This document shows positions 6,268 through 13,933 of a DNA stretch of 23,752 nucleotides, piece after piece. A program made the translations under genes and the position numbers. Source of the stretch: WAPX01 sp964622075. Its GTDB lineage: Archaea; Halobacteriota; Archaeoglobi; Archaeoglobales; Archaeoglobaceae. Below the pieces are notes generated by a model. That model searched no databases, had not been told where the DNA came from, and was given only the letters and a program-made list of their open reading frames with translations. Positions within the stretch are counted from its first letter, which is position 1; each line of letters opens with the position of its first letter. The stretch lies in contig CAZUMR010000004.1 of the NCBI GenBank assembly GCA_964622075.1, forward strand, positions 1-23,752, in the 5' to 3' direction.

Positions 6268-6888
6268 ATGCGACGCCTGATGAGGTTAAGTCTGTCAGTC
6301 GTGCTTGCAGCTGTAACTGCAATATCTGCCCAGATAAAGTTCAACCTCGGGCCAGTGCCATACACGATGCAGAACTTTGGAATAGTGCTGTCCGGCCTAA
6401 TTCTTGGAAGGTACGGAGCTCTGGCACAGCTGATATATCTGGGAATGATAGCCGCTGGAATACCTGCGGCGAGCGGGTTTAAAGGAGGAATTGGCGTTTT
6501 GTTTGGTTTTACTTCAGGATACCTCTGGATGTTCCCGGTTTCAGCTTTTCTCGTTGGATTGGCGAGAGAGAAGATATGGAAAAAGGGAGATAAAAAAGAA
6601 CTATTTCTGCTGTGGCTTTCAAGCTGCTTTGCCGTAATTCCCGTTTACCTTGTAGGATTTTACGTGTTTTACAGGTTTGCGACAGGGAGCAGCATCTCAC
6701 CTCTCCTTATGAAGTACTCCAGAGCTGTTGAGAGAATGTTTGGATTAAATCTGCCAACTTTCTGGATGCTGTTTTTATCAGCAGTCGTAATATTCATACC
6801 TCAGGACTACTTCATGGATCACATTCTCGCTGTCCTTGTTTTTGCTTACGTTGACAGGCTGATGAAGGAGAGGGGGATAGAGCTCTGA
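6268..6888 (+). CDS. bioY: BioY, biotin-binding S component of ECF transporter
   Basis: Membrane protein of 206 aa with about six hydrophobic segments that captures biotin for the ECF transporter encoded downstream. The BioY signature region is clear: PVPYTMQNFGIVLSGLILG at about 29-47, then GMIAAGIPAASGFKGGIGVLFG with the Gly-rich stretch, TSGYLWMFP, and the C-terminal PQDYFMDHILAVLV that stands where family members have PGDxxK. The ATG follows the TATA box by about 23 nt, so it is probably leaderless. It is the first gene of the operon with the double ATPase and EcfT-like protein and lies behind a BirA-type operator. Both context and operator support biotin as substrate. Confidence 0.93.
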   Translation: MRRLMRLSLSVVLAAVTAISAQIKFNLGPVPYTMQNFGIVLSGLILGRYGALAQLIYLGMIAAGIPAASGFKGGIGVLFGFTSGYLWMFPVSAFLVGLAREKIWKKGDKKELFLLWLSSCFAVIPVYLVGFYVFYRFATGSSISPLLMKYSRAVERMFGLNLPTFWMLFLSAVVIFIPQDYFMDHILAVLVFAYVDRLMKERGIEL

Positions 6889-6899
6889 TATTCGTTGAT

Positions 6900-8111
6900 G
6901 TGATTTACAGTTATCCGAATGGAAGGACGTTAAAACTGAAGTTTGAGGCTGAGGAGGAGAGGGTATTCCTTGCTGGCAGGACTGGATGTGGAAAAAGCAC
7001 GCTGCTCAGAATACTTAATGGGCTGATACCTGAATTTTACGGCGGAAAGCTTGAGGGAACCGTTTCTATTTATGGGAGGAGAGGAAATCCCGGTGATGTT
7101 TATTTAGTCACCCAGCATCCTGAAGAGCAGATAGTGTGCAATTCAGTCATTGAGGAGGTGGCTTTTTCTCTTGTGCAGAAAGGGGTTGAATGGAGTGAGG
7201 CTAGGAGGAGAGCTGAAGAAGCTCTGGAGAAAACGGGAGGAATTTACTTAGCGAACAGAGATACCTCAAATCTATCAGACGGAGAAAAACAGCTTGTCAT
7301 AGTTAGTGCGGCTATTGCGAGTGAGAGCAAATGTCTTGCCTTTGACGAACCTTTCGCCCACCTTCATCCAAAAATAGCGGAGAAAGTTCTCGATTGCATA
7401 CTGCATGATGAGAGGACATCCATCGTTTCAGAACACAGGCTCGAACTCTCCGGGAACTTCGACAGAGTTTACTGGATTGGAGATACCAGCAATTCTGGAA
7501 TGATGATTGGGGAGGTGAAATGCTGTAATTGTGCGCGTATTTGTGATAGGTGTGACGAAGGTAGTGAAGTTATGGGAGTGAGAAAAACGCTTGTAAGGGC
7601 TAAAGATGCATCTGTGTTCAGGGGAAAAAAGCTCGTTGCGGATGGAATTAACTTCAGGTTGAGGGAAGGGGAAGTTGCCGCAGTAACCGGTCTGAACGGT
7701 TCCGGGAAAACAACGTTGCTCAGGTGTGTGGCTGGACTTGAAAAGAGCAGAGGACTGGAAGTCCGTGGAAAACCGTTCATGTCCTTTCAGTATCCGGGAT
7801 ACACATTGAATTCCGGTAAAGTCGGGGAGGAAGTGCCATACTGGCTGCTGAAAGAGTTCGGCCTCGAGAAATACAGGGATAGACACCCTCACTCGCTCAG
7901 CAGCGGGGAGAGGAGAATGCTTTCTGCTTTAAAAGCTTTTAGAGGTAAGGTTATCCTGCTTGACGAACCAACGGCGGGGCTGGACAGAAATTTAAGATTG
8001 AATTTTATTCATAAATTAATTTACCTGATAAAGAAAAGTGGTAAGTGTGCGTTGATAGCAACTCATGACATGGAAGTTGCAGAAATGTGTGACTTCTCAA
8101 TAGCACTTTGA
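6900..8111 (+). CDS. Fused double ABC ATPase of the biotin ECF transporter
   Basis: Two ABC ATPase domains in one chain (403 aa, compact for a fusion). Domain 1: Walker A GRTGCGKST at 26-34, Q72, signature LSDGEKQ 125-131, Walker B LAFDEP 146-151, switch His179. Domain 2: Walker A GLNGSGKTT 264-272, signature LSSGERR 333-339, Walker B ILLDEP 352-357, His389. Both domains look active, although the first signature has D for G. The linker holds five cysteines (C208, C209, C211, C215, C218). GTG 6900 omits most of the expected first strand, which is encoded in frame upstream (IFVD at 6888-6899), so a CTG start at 6885 behind AGGAGAGGGGG is possible. It powers BioY uptake (BioM/EcfA role). Confidence 0.9.
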   Translation: MIYSYPNGRTLKLKFEAEEERVFLAGRTGCGKSTLLRILNGLIPEFYGGKLEGTVSIYGRRGNPGDVYLVTQHPEEQIVCNSVIEEVAFSLVQKGVEWSEARRRAEEALEKTGGIYLANRDTSNLSDGEKQLVIVSAAIASESKCLAFDEPFAHLHPKIAEKVLDCILHDERTSIVSEHRLELSGNFDRVYWIGDTSNSGMMIGEVKCCNCARICDRCDEGSEVMGVRKTLVRAKDASVFRGKKLVADGINFRLREGEVAAVTGLNGSGKTTLLRCVAGLEKSRGLEVRGKPFMSFQYPGYTLNSGKVGEEVPYWLLKEFGLEKYRDRHPHSLSSGERRMLSALKAFRGKVILLDEPTAGLDRNLRLNFIHKLIYLIKKSGKCALIATHDMEVAEMCDFSIAL

Positions 8112-8119
8112 CTGTATAA

Positions 8120-8758
8120 ATGATTGTGAGAGGTGCTAGAGTGGAAGGTAGAACAACACTCCTATCGGCGATGCTTCTAACTCTCTCGGTTTACGTATCC
8201 TGCTTTTCTCCGTACATCTCCGCTCTTGCAATTCTTCTATGCGTGCTTAGGAACGTCAGATGTTTGAAAGCTCTCCCGACCTTTGCTCCTTTTCTGGGAT
8301 TTTTTGCTTTATCCTCCTTTTTCCTTGGAGGACTCTATCATTCTCTTGTTATGAGTCTCGCCACTCTTGCAATGCTTGTTTCAGGCACCCTGATAGCGTA
8401 CATACCGCCATCTGAATTTGCTCTTTCCCTGAGCTGGATTGGATTTCCGGAGTCGTGGGCGATTCAGATAGCTCTTGCCCTCAGAATGTTCAGGATCCTC
8501 TGGAAAGATGCCAGAAGGTGCTTCGAAGCTGCAAAATTCGAAAGCAGAGTCCCTCATTTCAGGGCGATGAAGGCTTTTGCATCTGTGTCTGTTCTCAGGA
8601 GTGTAGCTCTTGCCGAAACCCTCTACTGCAGAAACTACTCCGGCAGAATACCGGGAGAGCTGAAAAAGCCCGAAATTCCTGACCTTCTTTTTCTGGGTTT
8701 ATCTGCTTTCGTTCTTTTACTCTCTGCTGCTGAATTTCTTCACATTAAAGTGCTGTAA
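8120..8758 (+). CDS. EcfT/BioN-like transmembrane coupling protein
   Basis: 212 aa with about five hydrophobic segments: the first four lie at roughly 13-32, 34-42, 53-70 and 75-95, and one is at the C-terminus. The family layout is present: the amphipathic region ALRMFRILWKDARRCFEAAKFESR sits where the first coupling helix is, and SVALAETLYCRNYSG where the second is. The usual Ala-Arg-Gly motifs that dock into the ATPases are changed (FESR; YCRNYSG with C-R-N for A-R-G). Gap to the ATPase gene is 8 nt, with no obvious Shine-Dalgarno, so translation probably depends on the upstream gene. Assigned as the T component mainly from operon position and topology. Confidence 0.82.
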   Translation: MIVRGARVEGRTTLLSAMLLTLSVYVSCFSPYISALAILLCVLRNVRCLKALPTFAPFLGFFALSSFFLGGLYHSLVMSLATLAMLVSGTLIAYIPPSEFALSLSWIGFPESWAIQIALALRMFRILWKDARRCFEAAKFESRVPHFRAMKAFASVSVLRSVALAETLYCRNYSGRIPGELKKPEIPDLLFLGLSAFVLLLSAAEFLHIKVL

Positions 8759-8811
8759 ATTTACCGCTGCAATAAAAATCAGGAATCCAGATTGGTTAAA
8801 ATGCTACTGCA

Positions 8812-9195
8812 TTACTCAAAAATGACGTCAACTTCACCTGATGCGTTTGAAGCTTCAATTTCAAGGTAACACAGGCCGTCTCTGTGGAATGTTAGCGTTT
8901 CCTCTGCAGTGTTACTTCCGTTGAGTCTTTTTTCACACACGATTTCAGTGTTCTCGAAAACCTTTACGTCAATTGCTCCATTCTTCAGTTTGATATTGAG
9001 AATGCCTGTTTTTCCTCCTTTTACAATGTACGCCCCGCATTTTCTGTCTCCACTCAGCTGGGAAAAACTGATGTGGATCCCAGTTGAATTTGTGATTGTT
9101 ACTATACTTGCATTTGGAGATCTCGGCATCATGCTTGTAACTCCAGCTACAAATGCTGCAATGAGCATCAGTCCCACGGCTAGGTATTTACGCAT
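8812..9195 (-). CDS. Small exported protein of unknown function
   Basis: 127 aa. The N-terminus MRKYLAVGLMLIAAFVAGVTSM is a signal peptide or membrane anchor. The rest is strand-rich with alternating hydrophobic residues (IVTITNSTGIHISF, GILNIKLKNGAIDVKVF, YLEIEASNASGEVDVIF), three cysteines and four N-X-S/T sequons, as in small beta-sandwich surface proteins. I do not recognise the family. A TATA-like GAGAAAAAAATAAG on the minus strand near 9222 lies about 25 nt before the ATG, consistent with a leaderless message. It is divergent from the pilin-like gene, which also encodes an exported glycoprotein; a link between them is a guess. Confidence 0.75.
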   Translation of the reverse strand: MRKYLAVGLMLIAAFVAGVTSMMPRSPNASIVTITNSTGIHISFSQLSGDRKCGAYIVKGGKTGILNIKLKNGAIDVKVFENTEIVCEKRLNGSNTAEETLTFHRDGLCYLEIEASNASGEVDVIFE

Positions 9196-9390
9196 ACTTT
9201 CTGTGTAATTTGGTGTAACTTATTTTTTTCTCTTTTTTGTATTTTTTATTCTACATCGATTTCGGGAATTTGTGTTTAAAAATTATACTATCCCTGCAAT
9301 TTTTAGAAGAATAACTTTATTACGATGAATAATAAATTCCATGTGTGGTCAGTAAAGACGTATTTTTATTACTGTTAGAGAATAGTAAAA

Positions 9391-9401
9391 CTAATATATT
9401 T
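9391..9401 (+). promoter_or_regulatory. TATA box of the pilin-like gene
   Basis: CTAATATATTT is centred near 9397 and the ATG is at 9427, giving a leader of about 4 nt or none. The rest of the divergent gap 9196-9426 is AT-rich with no recognisable gene. Confidence 0.55.
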
Positions 9402-9426
9402 CACGATCGTTTATTGTTTTGCGGCT

Positions 9427-11013
9427 ATGCCGGGATGTTTAAAGGCTAAAAAAGCTGAAAAAGCTGAAACACCTGAAAAAAGCGGGAGGGCGGCATCTCC
9501 CGTTGTAGGATTTGTTATGATTCTTGCCATAGTAGCCATGTTCATGGCTATGGCCCAGAGTCAGCTTCTTCCTGCATGGAACAAACAGGTTGAGGCTGAA
9601 AGTTTCAATAAACTTGCCTCTGAAGTATCCAAAATTCCCGAAATTCTGACCTCTCAGACATCCTCTACCACTTTAAAGCTTGATGTTGGTGTTGTTTACC
9701 CCAAGTATCCTCTCCTCGTCAACCCCCCACCAGTCGCCGGATACGTGGAATTCCTGCCGGAAAACGTAACTATAAACGGGACTGTGGCTGGGACAGGAAG
9801 CTGGTATAACCGCTCGTTTAGAACGAGTGCGATAGTCATTCATCCAAATTACCTTTACTCTCCAGACAGATCACTCGTTTATGAGTACACCGGTGTGTTT
9901 GAAAACTGGAGCAGTGGATACACATCCGTACTCGTAAATCAAACGGCATTTTCAAAAACGACGGTTGTATTGCCATTGCTGAACACGAGCGATAGAATCG
10001 TTTCAGGAACGACAATTCCGCTTTACTTCTACCTTGTGGGAAAGAGCTATGGAATTTCTCTTGAAAATCTGAGCCTAACTCTTGAAGTCAGAAATACTGG
10101 AGAGCTATCTTACTGGGACAGAGTGCTGAAAACGACTTACGGAATTTCGAATGTGAGTATAACTGGAAATAAGATAAAAGTTTACATTGGAACTGCAACT
10201 CTTTACACACCTTCCTGGAGTGTAAGCTCTCAGAAAACAAATCCAAAAATCGTTAAAACGATATCCAAAGTTCTTCCTCTGAACAATCCTGTTTACGTAG
10301 ATGTTGGTGGTGTAACTCCTGTCAGTGTCGTTGTTCTTGATCAGTTTGGAAACGTGTATCCCGGTGTGGAGGTAAACGCGACTGTGAGTTACGGCAGCAC
10401 GTATGTGAGTGTCTATCCATCATACCTCTCTACAAACCTGAATGGCGAGGCAACTTTTTACGTGAAGGGTTTGAGTGCCGGAAATGCTACTGTGGAGTTT
10501 TACGCTGGAAACAGGAGTGCTAACGTTACAGTTCACGTCCTTGCCCAGCCAGTTCCGACGGCGACACCCGTCCCGGCATTCGTGAAGTTCGTGCCCAATA
10601 GAAATAACCTGACTCTCATAAGTTATAGCACAGCTACATATAACTATTCAGGTTTGCTGAACGCGACAGTACAGGTGTTGGATGCAAGTGGCAATCCAGT
10701 CAGGGGTGTGCCTGTTACGATTTCCCTGAATGTCCTTTATTACAAGGGCGGCGGTGGTAGCTTTCTTATTGGCTCTACGACTGCCTACACAACTACCCTG
10801 ATAACTGACAGCACCGGTACTGTGTATTTAAGAGAGGCCAAAGTATCCGTGCCTTTGTATTACGGTGTGCCTTACAAGTACGCTTACACGCAGCTATCTG
10901 CAAGCTGTTCGGGAATTACAACCTCATACACAAACACGACTTCCATTGGTGGATACTGGGGTGGGATTCCAGTAAATTCTGTTACACTGCCGTACACAAT
11001 TAACTATCCGTAA
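9427..11013 (+). CDS. Pilin-like surface glycoprotein with Ig-like repeats
   Basis: 528 aa. A 20-residue Lys/Glu-rich leader (K-A-E repeats) is followed by GRAASPVVGF and a hydrophobic helix to about residue 46. This is the archaeal type IV pilin N-terminus (Pilin_N type), cut by the PibD/FlaK peptidase near Gly20/Arg21. The body is beta-rich. Two segments look like invasin/Big-type Ig domains: about 290-370 (VSVVVLDQFGNVYPGVEVNA...LNGEATFYVKG) and about 405-500 (ATVQVLDASGNPVRGVPVTI...DSTGTVYLREA). They are joined by a Pro/Thr hinge (QPVPTATPVPA). About 16 N-X-S/T sequons suggest heavy N-glycosylation. At 528 aa it is much longer than a structural pilin, so a minor pilin, tip adhesin or cell-surface protein is more likely. 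Confidence 0.85.
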   Translation: MPGCLKAKKAEKAETPEKSGRAASPVVGFVMILAIVAMFMAMAQSQLLPAWNKQVEAESFNKLASEVSKIPEILTSQTSSTTLKLDVGVVYPKYPLLVNPPPVAGYVEFLPENVTINGTVAGTGSWYNRSFRTSAIVIHPNYLYSPDRSLVYEYTGVFENWSSGYTSVLVNQTAFSKTTVVLPLLNTSDRIVSGTTIPLYFYLVGKSYGISLENLSLTLEVRNTGELSYWDRVLKTTYGISNVSITGNKIKVYIGTATLYTPSWSVSSQKTNPKIVKTISKVLPLNNPVYVDVGGVTPVSVVVLDQFGNVYPGVEVNATVSYGSTYVSVYPSYLSTNLNGEATFYVKGLSAGNATVEFYAGNRSANVTVHVLAQPVPTATPVPAFVKFVPNRNNLTLISYSTATYNYSGLLNATVQVLDASGNPVRGVPVTISLNVLYYKGGGGSFLIGSTTAYTTTLITDSTGTVYLREAKVSVPLYYGVPYKYAYTQLSASCSGITTSYTNTTSIGGYWGGIPVNSVTLPYTINYP

Positions 11014-11031
11014 ACTGAAGAAACTGCGTAT

Positions 11032-11607
11032 TTAACTGAATAATCTGACGACAAGTGGTGTTATAAACGTCTCTATCAGTGCAGCCACAAACAGCAGTGG
11101 TACGACGTTTTTTAAACACGCTTTTATGGCCATTTTAAAGTCTTCACCAAAGTTGACTTTCTCTCCTCTAACTTTTTTCAGAAATCTCATACCGAGCCAA
11201 GTCCCATAACTGCATGCGAGTAGAATTGCGGGAATCTCTATTACTCCGTGAGGTATCAGGTACAGGAGGGCAGTTGTGTAGCCAATTTGCTGACCCTTTA
11301 CGCAGTAAACAACTCCCACTATGTACCCGTTTATTGCCACGAAACATACTGGAAATATACCTGCAAAAGTCCCGGCAACTGTGGAAATCAGAGCTTTTAT
11401 GGAATTGTTGGCAAAGATGAGCAGAAAAATTAGCAGAGGGGACAGTTTCTTTACAAAAGCAAACTCCCTTGAAAGTGTTTCGACCTGAGTGACTGCGGCT
11501 GGTGGATTGTTCAGAGATGTGTAGTATCCGGCGAAAGCTGAAACGAAAAACACGATGAGCATTAGCAAGTAATGTTTCCACAGACCATCGAACTTCCCTT
11601 CTTTCAT
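11032..11607 (-). CDS. SpoIIM/DUF95 family membrane protein
   Basis: 191 aa from ATG 11607, with about five membrane segments. The core NNSIKALISTVAGTFAGIFP...NGYIVG...IPHGVIEIPAILLA is the conserved centre of the stage II sporulation protein M family, which is common in non-sporulating archaea and has no settled function there. The frame extends back to TTG 11667, adding a basic 20-residue stretch (KNCRKTDKSCRTR) not expected in the family; ATG 11607 is preferred because it sits directly before the first membrane helix. The gene follows DUF63 on the same strand with a short gap and is convergent with the pilin-like gene (18 bp between stops). Confidence 0.87.
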   Translation of the reverse strand: MKEGKFDGLWKHYLLMLIVFFVSAFAGYYTSLNNPPAAVTQVETLSREFAFVKKLSPLLIFLLIFANNSIKALISTVAGTFAGIFPVCFVAINGYIVGVVYCVKGQQIGYTTALLYLIPHGVIEIPAILLACSYGTWLGMRFLKKVRGEKVNFGEDFKMAIKACLKNVVPLLFVAALIETFITPLVVRLFS

Positions 11608-11675
11608 ATTAACTCTTGTACGGCATGACTTATCTGTTTTCCTGCAATTTTTTCCTGCCAGAAGCAAATCAAAAA

Positions 11676-12503
11676 CTAAACCTGAAATGTCATCCTCAGC
11701 GCATCCCTCAGTCCCGGAGCAAGACCGAGGACTATGAGCACGAATTTTACGAAGTTTACAAGGTCTTTACTCTCCTCAACCGAATCAAGAAGGTATAGCA
11801 CGGCTGAAAACACTACAATTTTCAGGGGAAGCATTATCCAAGGGCCGAAAATCGAGATAAGTAATCTCGGGATAACGTGCATCTCCCAGTATCCGAGGAA
11901 TGAAATTCCAAGGAAAGTTGCACTTCCATCAAGCATCTGGGAGAAGAATACGGCACAGCTCAGTTTGTTGAACATTCTTCTGCAGAACTTCGATGTAACA
12001 GCACAGTATATGAGAAGAAATGCTGCAGCCATGGCCAGAGCTGCTGGCAGCACCCACCAGTTCACAACCCTTAGATGTGTGAACAGGAACAGAAGTGTTG
12101 CTACAGCCAGAATGGCTCCAAAAGCTCCGTAATGTACCCAGTAATTTTCTCTTCTGAAATGCAATGCGAGCAGGAAGGTGGGGAAAGCTATGGCGAACAC
12201 TACCATGTATATGAACGGGGACATGAAGAGGTAGCAGACAGGTGGCGCTATGAATCCTGCATCCTCAACCACCCTTATGGAGGAGCCAAACACTATGTAC
12301 GGTATGTTTCCAGCAACGAAGTACTCGTCAAACCTGACTCTGTATTTTACGAGAGTCTTGTAAACTGCCACGCAGGAGAGAGCAAGCAATATCACCCATG
12401 TGGCGGAGTTGACGGGATTGTATCCAGTTTTGTAAACCATGGAGTTTATGTAGTACTTTTTTATGAATTCCCAGAGAGTGTTTGAAATCGTGTGTAAATC
12501 CAT
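11676..12503 (-). CDS. DUF63 archaeal integral membrane protein
   Basis: 275 aa with about seven to eight membrane segments. DUF63 hallmarks are present: DEYFVAGNIPYIVFGSSIR, VEDAG...SPFIYMVVF, QMLDGSATFLGI and YWEMHVIPR. The family is archaeal and of unknown function. The His, Asp and Glu in the last motifs lie in or near the membrane and could be functional. ATG 12503 follows a TATA-like CGTTAAAACCG near 12528 by about 25 nt, so it is probably leaderless. It is divergent from hisS and likely co-transcribed with the SpoIIM-like gene downstream. Confidence 0.9.
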   Translation of the reverse strand: MDLHTISNTLWEFIKKYYINSMVYKTGYNPVNSATWVILLALSCVAVYKTLVKYRVRFDEYFVAGNIPYIVFGSSIRVVEDAGFIAPPVCYLFMSPFIYMVVFAIAFPTFLLALHFRRENYWVHYGAFGAILAVATLLFLFTHLRVVNWWVLPAALAMAAAFLLIYCAVTSKFCRRMFNKLSCAVFFSQMLDGSATFLGISFLGYWEMHVIPRLLISIFGPWIMLPLKIVVFSAVLYLLDSVEESKDLVNFVKFVLIVLGLAPGLRDALRMTFQV

Positions 12504-12597
12504 GCCTCAGGTGACTCGCTAACGGTTTTAACGTTTTCCCCCGATTGATTTTTATTTCCTGCTGTTATCTTCCAGTCAGTTCTGCGGGGGATTCAAA

Positions 12598-13914
12598 ATG
12601 TCCAGAGAGGTAAAACAGGCCAGAACAGAGCTGACGAACGATTCAGAGAGTAAAAGGAAGGTGAAGGTAAAAGTAAAAATTGAAAGACCGAGGGGTACGA
12701 GGGACTTTTTACCTCAGGAAATGGAAAAAAGGAGAGCTGTAGAGAGAATAATGAGAGAAATTGCTGAGAGTTACGGTTATAGAGAAGTGCTTACGCCAAC
12801 TTTCGAGCACCTTGAGCTCTTCACTATCAAGTCGGGTGAGGGGATTGTTGAGGAGATATACGCGTTCAAGGACAAGGGCGGTAGAGATCTTGCATTAAGG
12901 CCCGAACTGACAGCACCTGTAATGAGAATGTTCGTCAACGAATGCAGTGTTATGCCAAGACCTCTCAGATTTTACTATTTTGCCAACTGTTTTAGGTATG
13001 AAAGGCCTCAGAGGGGAAGATACAGGGAATTCTGGCAGTTTGGTGTTGAATTAATAGGATCTGACAGGCCAAAAGCTGATGCTGAAGTTATAACTCTTGC
13101 TTACAGAATTCTTGAGAAACTGGGGCTGGATTTTAAACTTCACATAGGGCATGTAGGAATTCTTAGAAAGCTGCTGAGCGGGGTTGAAGAAGATACAGCT
13201 TCCAGAATTTTCAGGTTTATAGACAAGGGGCAGATGGATGAGCTGAGAAACCTGATGGTCAGTGAAGGTATGGAGGAGCTTTACGAAAAAATAGCTGAGC
13301 TTACAAGCATCAAGGGTGGCTTGGATGTACTTGAAAAAGTTGAGGAATTTGAAGAGGGTGTGAAGTCCGATCTGGACTATCTGAGGGAGGTCTGTGAGCT
13401 TCTCGATTGCAGTGGAGTCAGCTATACGGTTGACATGAGCATAGTCAGGGGGCTGGACTACTATACCGGAATAGTGTTCGAGGCTTATGCAGAGGGGCTT
13501 GGAGCCCAGAAGCAGGTTTGTGGAGGTGGGAGTTACAGGCTTGCCCACCTTTTTGGAGGTGAAGATGTACCATCGACGGGATTTGCAATAGGTTTTGACA
13601 GGGTTATGGAAGTTTGCAGGATCTCGCAGAAGAGAAAACTGAAAGTTAGTGTGGTGGATGCAAACTGTCCAAAGGAAGCTATAAGGCTGGCCGAAAAGTT
13701 AAGGATGGAAACAAACTGTGTCGTTGTTACGGATGTTATGGGAAGGAACCTGAAAAAACAGCTGGGCTACAGTAATGCTGATTTTGTTGTGATAGTTGGT
13801 AAGAAAGAAATAGAAGGCGGTTACTACTCACTTAAGGACATGAAAACTGGGGAGCAGAAAAGGCTGAGTTTTGAAGAACTCGTTAGATTTTTGAATGAGA
13901 GACAGGAGGAATGA
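12598..13914 (+). CDS. hisS: Histidyl-tRNA synthetase
   Basis: Class II aminoacyl-tRNA synthetase. Motifs: RPELTAPVMR 101-110, motif 2 FRYERPQRGRYREFWQFG 132-149, histidine loop RGLDYYTG 284-291, Gly-rich CGGGSY 308-313, motif 3 GEDVPSTGFAIGFDRV 321-336, and a C-terminal anticodon domain from about 345. All are intact. The first 28 residues before ERPRGTRDF are a Lys/Val-rich extension (KRKVKVKVK) not seen in the usual start of the family. It is supported by a GGGGGAT Shine-Dalgarno 7 nt before ATG 12598. An in-frame GTG at 12661 behind AAGGAA could give the shorter form. A lipoprotein gene follows after 19 nt. Confidence 0.96.
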   Translation: MSREVKQARTELTNDSESKRKVKVKVKIERPRGTRDFLPQEMEKRRAVERIMREIAESYGYREVLTPTFEHLELFTIKSGEGIVEEIYAFKDKGGRDLALRPELTAPVMRMFVNECSVMPRPLRFYYFANCFRYERPQRGRYREFWQFGVELIGSDRPKADAEVITLAYRILEKLGLDFKLHIGHVGILRKLLSGVEEDTASRIFRFIDKGQMDELRNLMVSEGMEELYEKIAELTSIKGGLDVLEKVEEFEEGVKSDLDYLREVCELLDCSGVSYTVDMSIVRGLDYYTGIVFEAYAEGLGAQKQVCGGGSYRLAHLFGGEDVPSTGFAIGFDRVMEVCRISQKRKLKVSVVDANCPKEAIRLAEKLRMETNCVVVTDVMGRNLKKQLGYSNADFVVIVGKKEIEGGYYSLKDMKTGEQKRLSFEELVRFLNERQEE

Positions 13915-13933
13915 GAAGTTGGAGGAGAGATGA

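Noticed and set aside
7428..7892. Antisense open frame opposite the double ATPase
   Set aside because: It overlaps the conserved second ABC domain, shows no domain and has no promoter or ribosome binding site.
8797..8811. Short inverted repeat AATGC-tact-GCATT between convergent genes
   Set aside because: The stem is only 5 bp with no T tract at its end, too weak to call a terminator.
9323..9352. ACGATGA followed by GGTCAG in the gap before the pilin-like gene
   Set aside because: The C-like box deviates from RUGAUGA, and no CTGA box occurs on the same strand at the right distance.
12075..12485. Plus-strand frames opposite DUF63 and the SpoIIM-like gene
   Set aside because: The minus-strand frames carry clear family motifs and membrane helices; the plus-strand translations look random.
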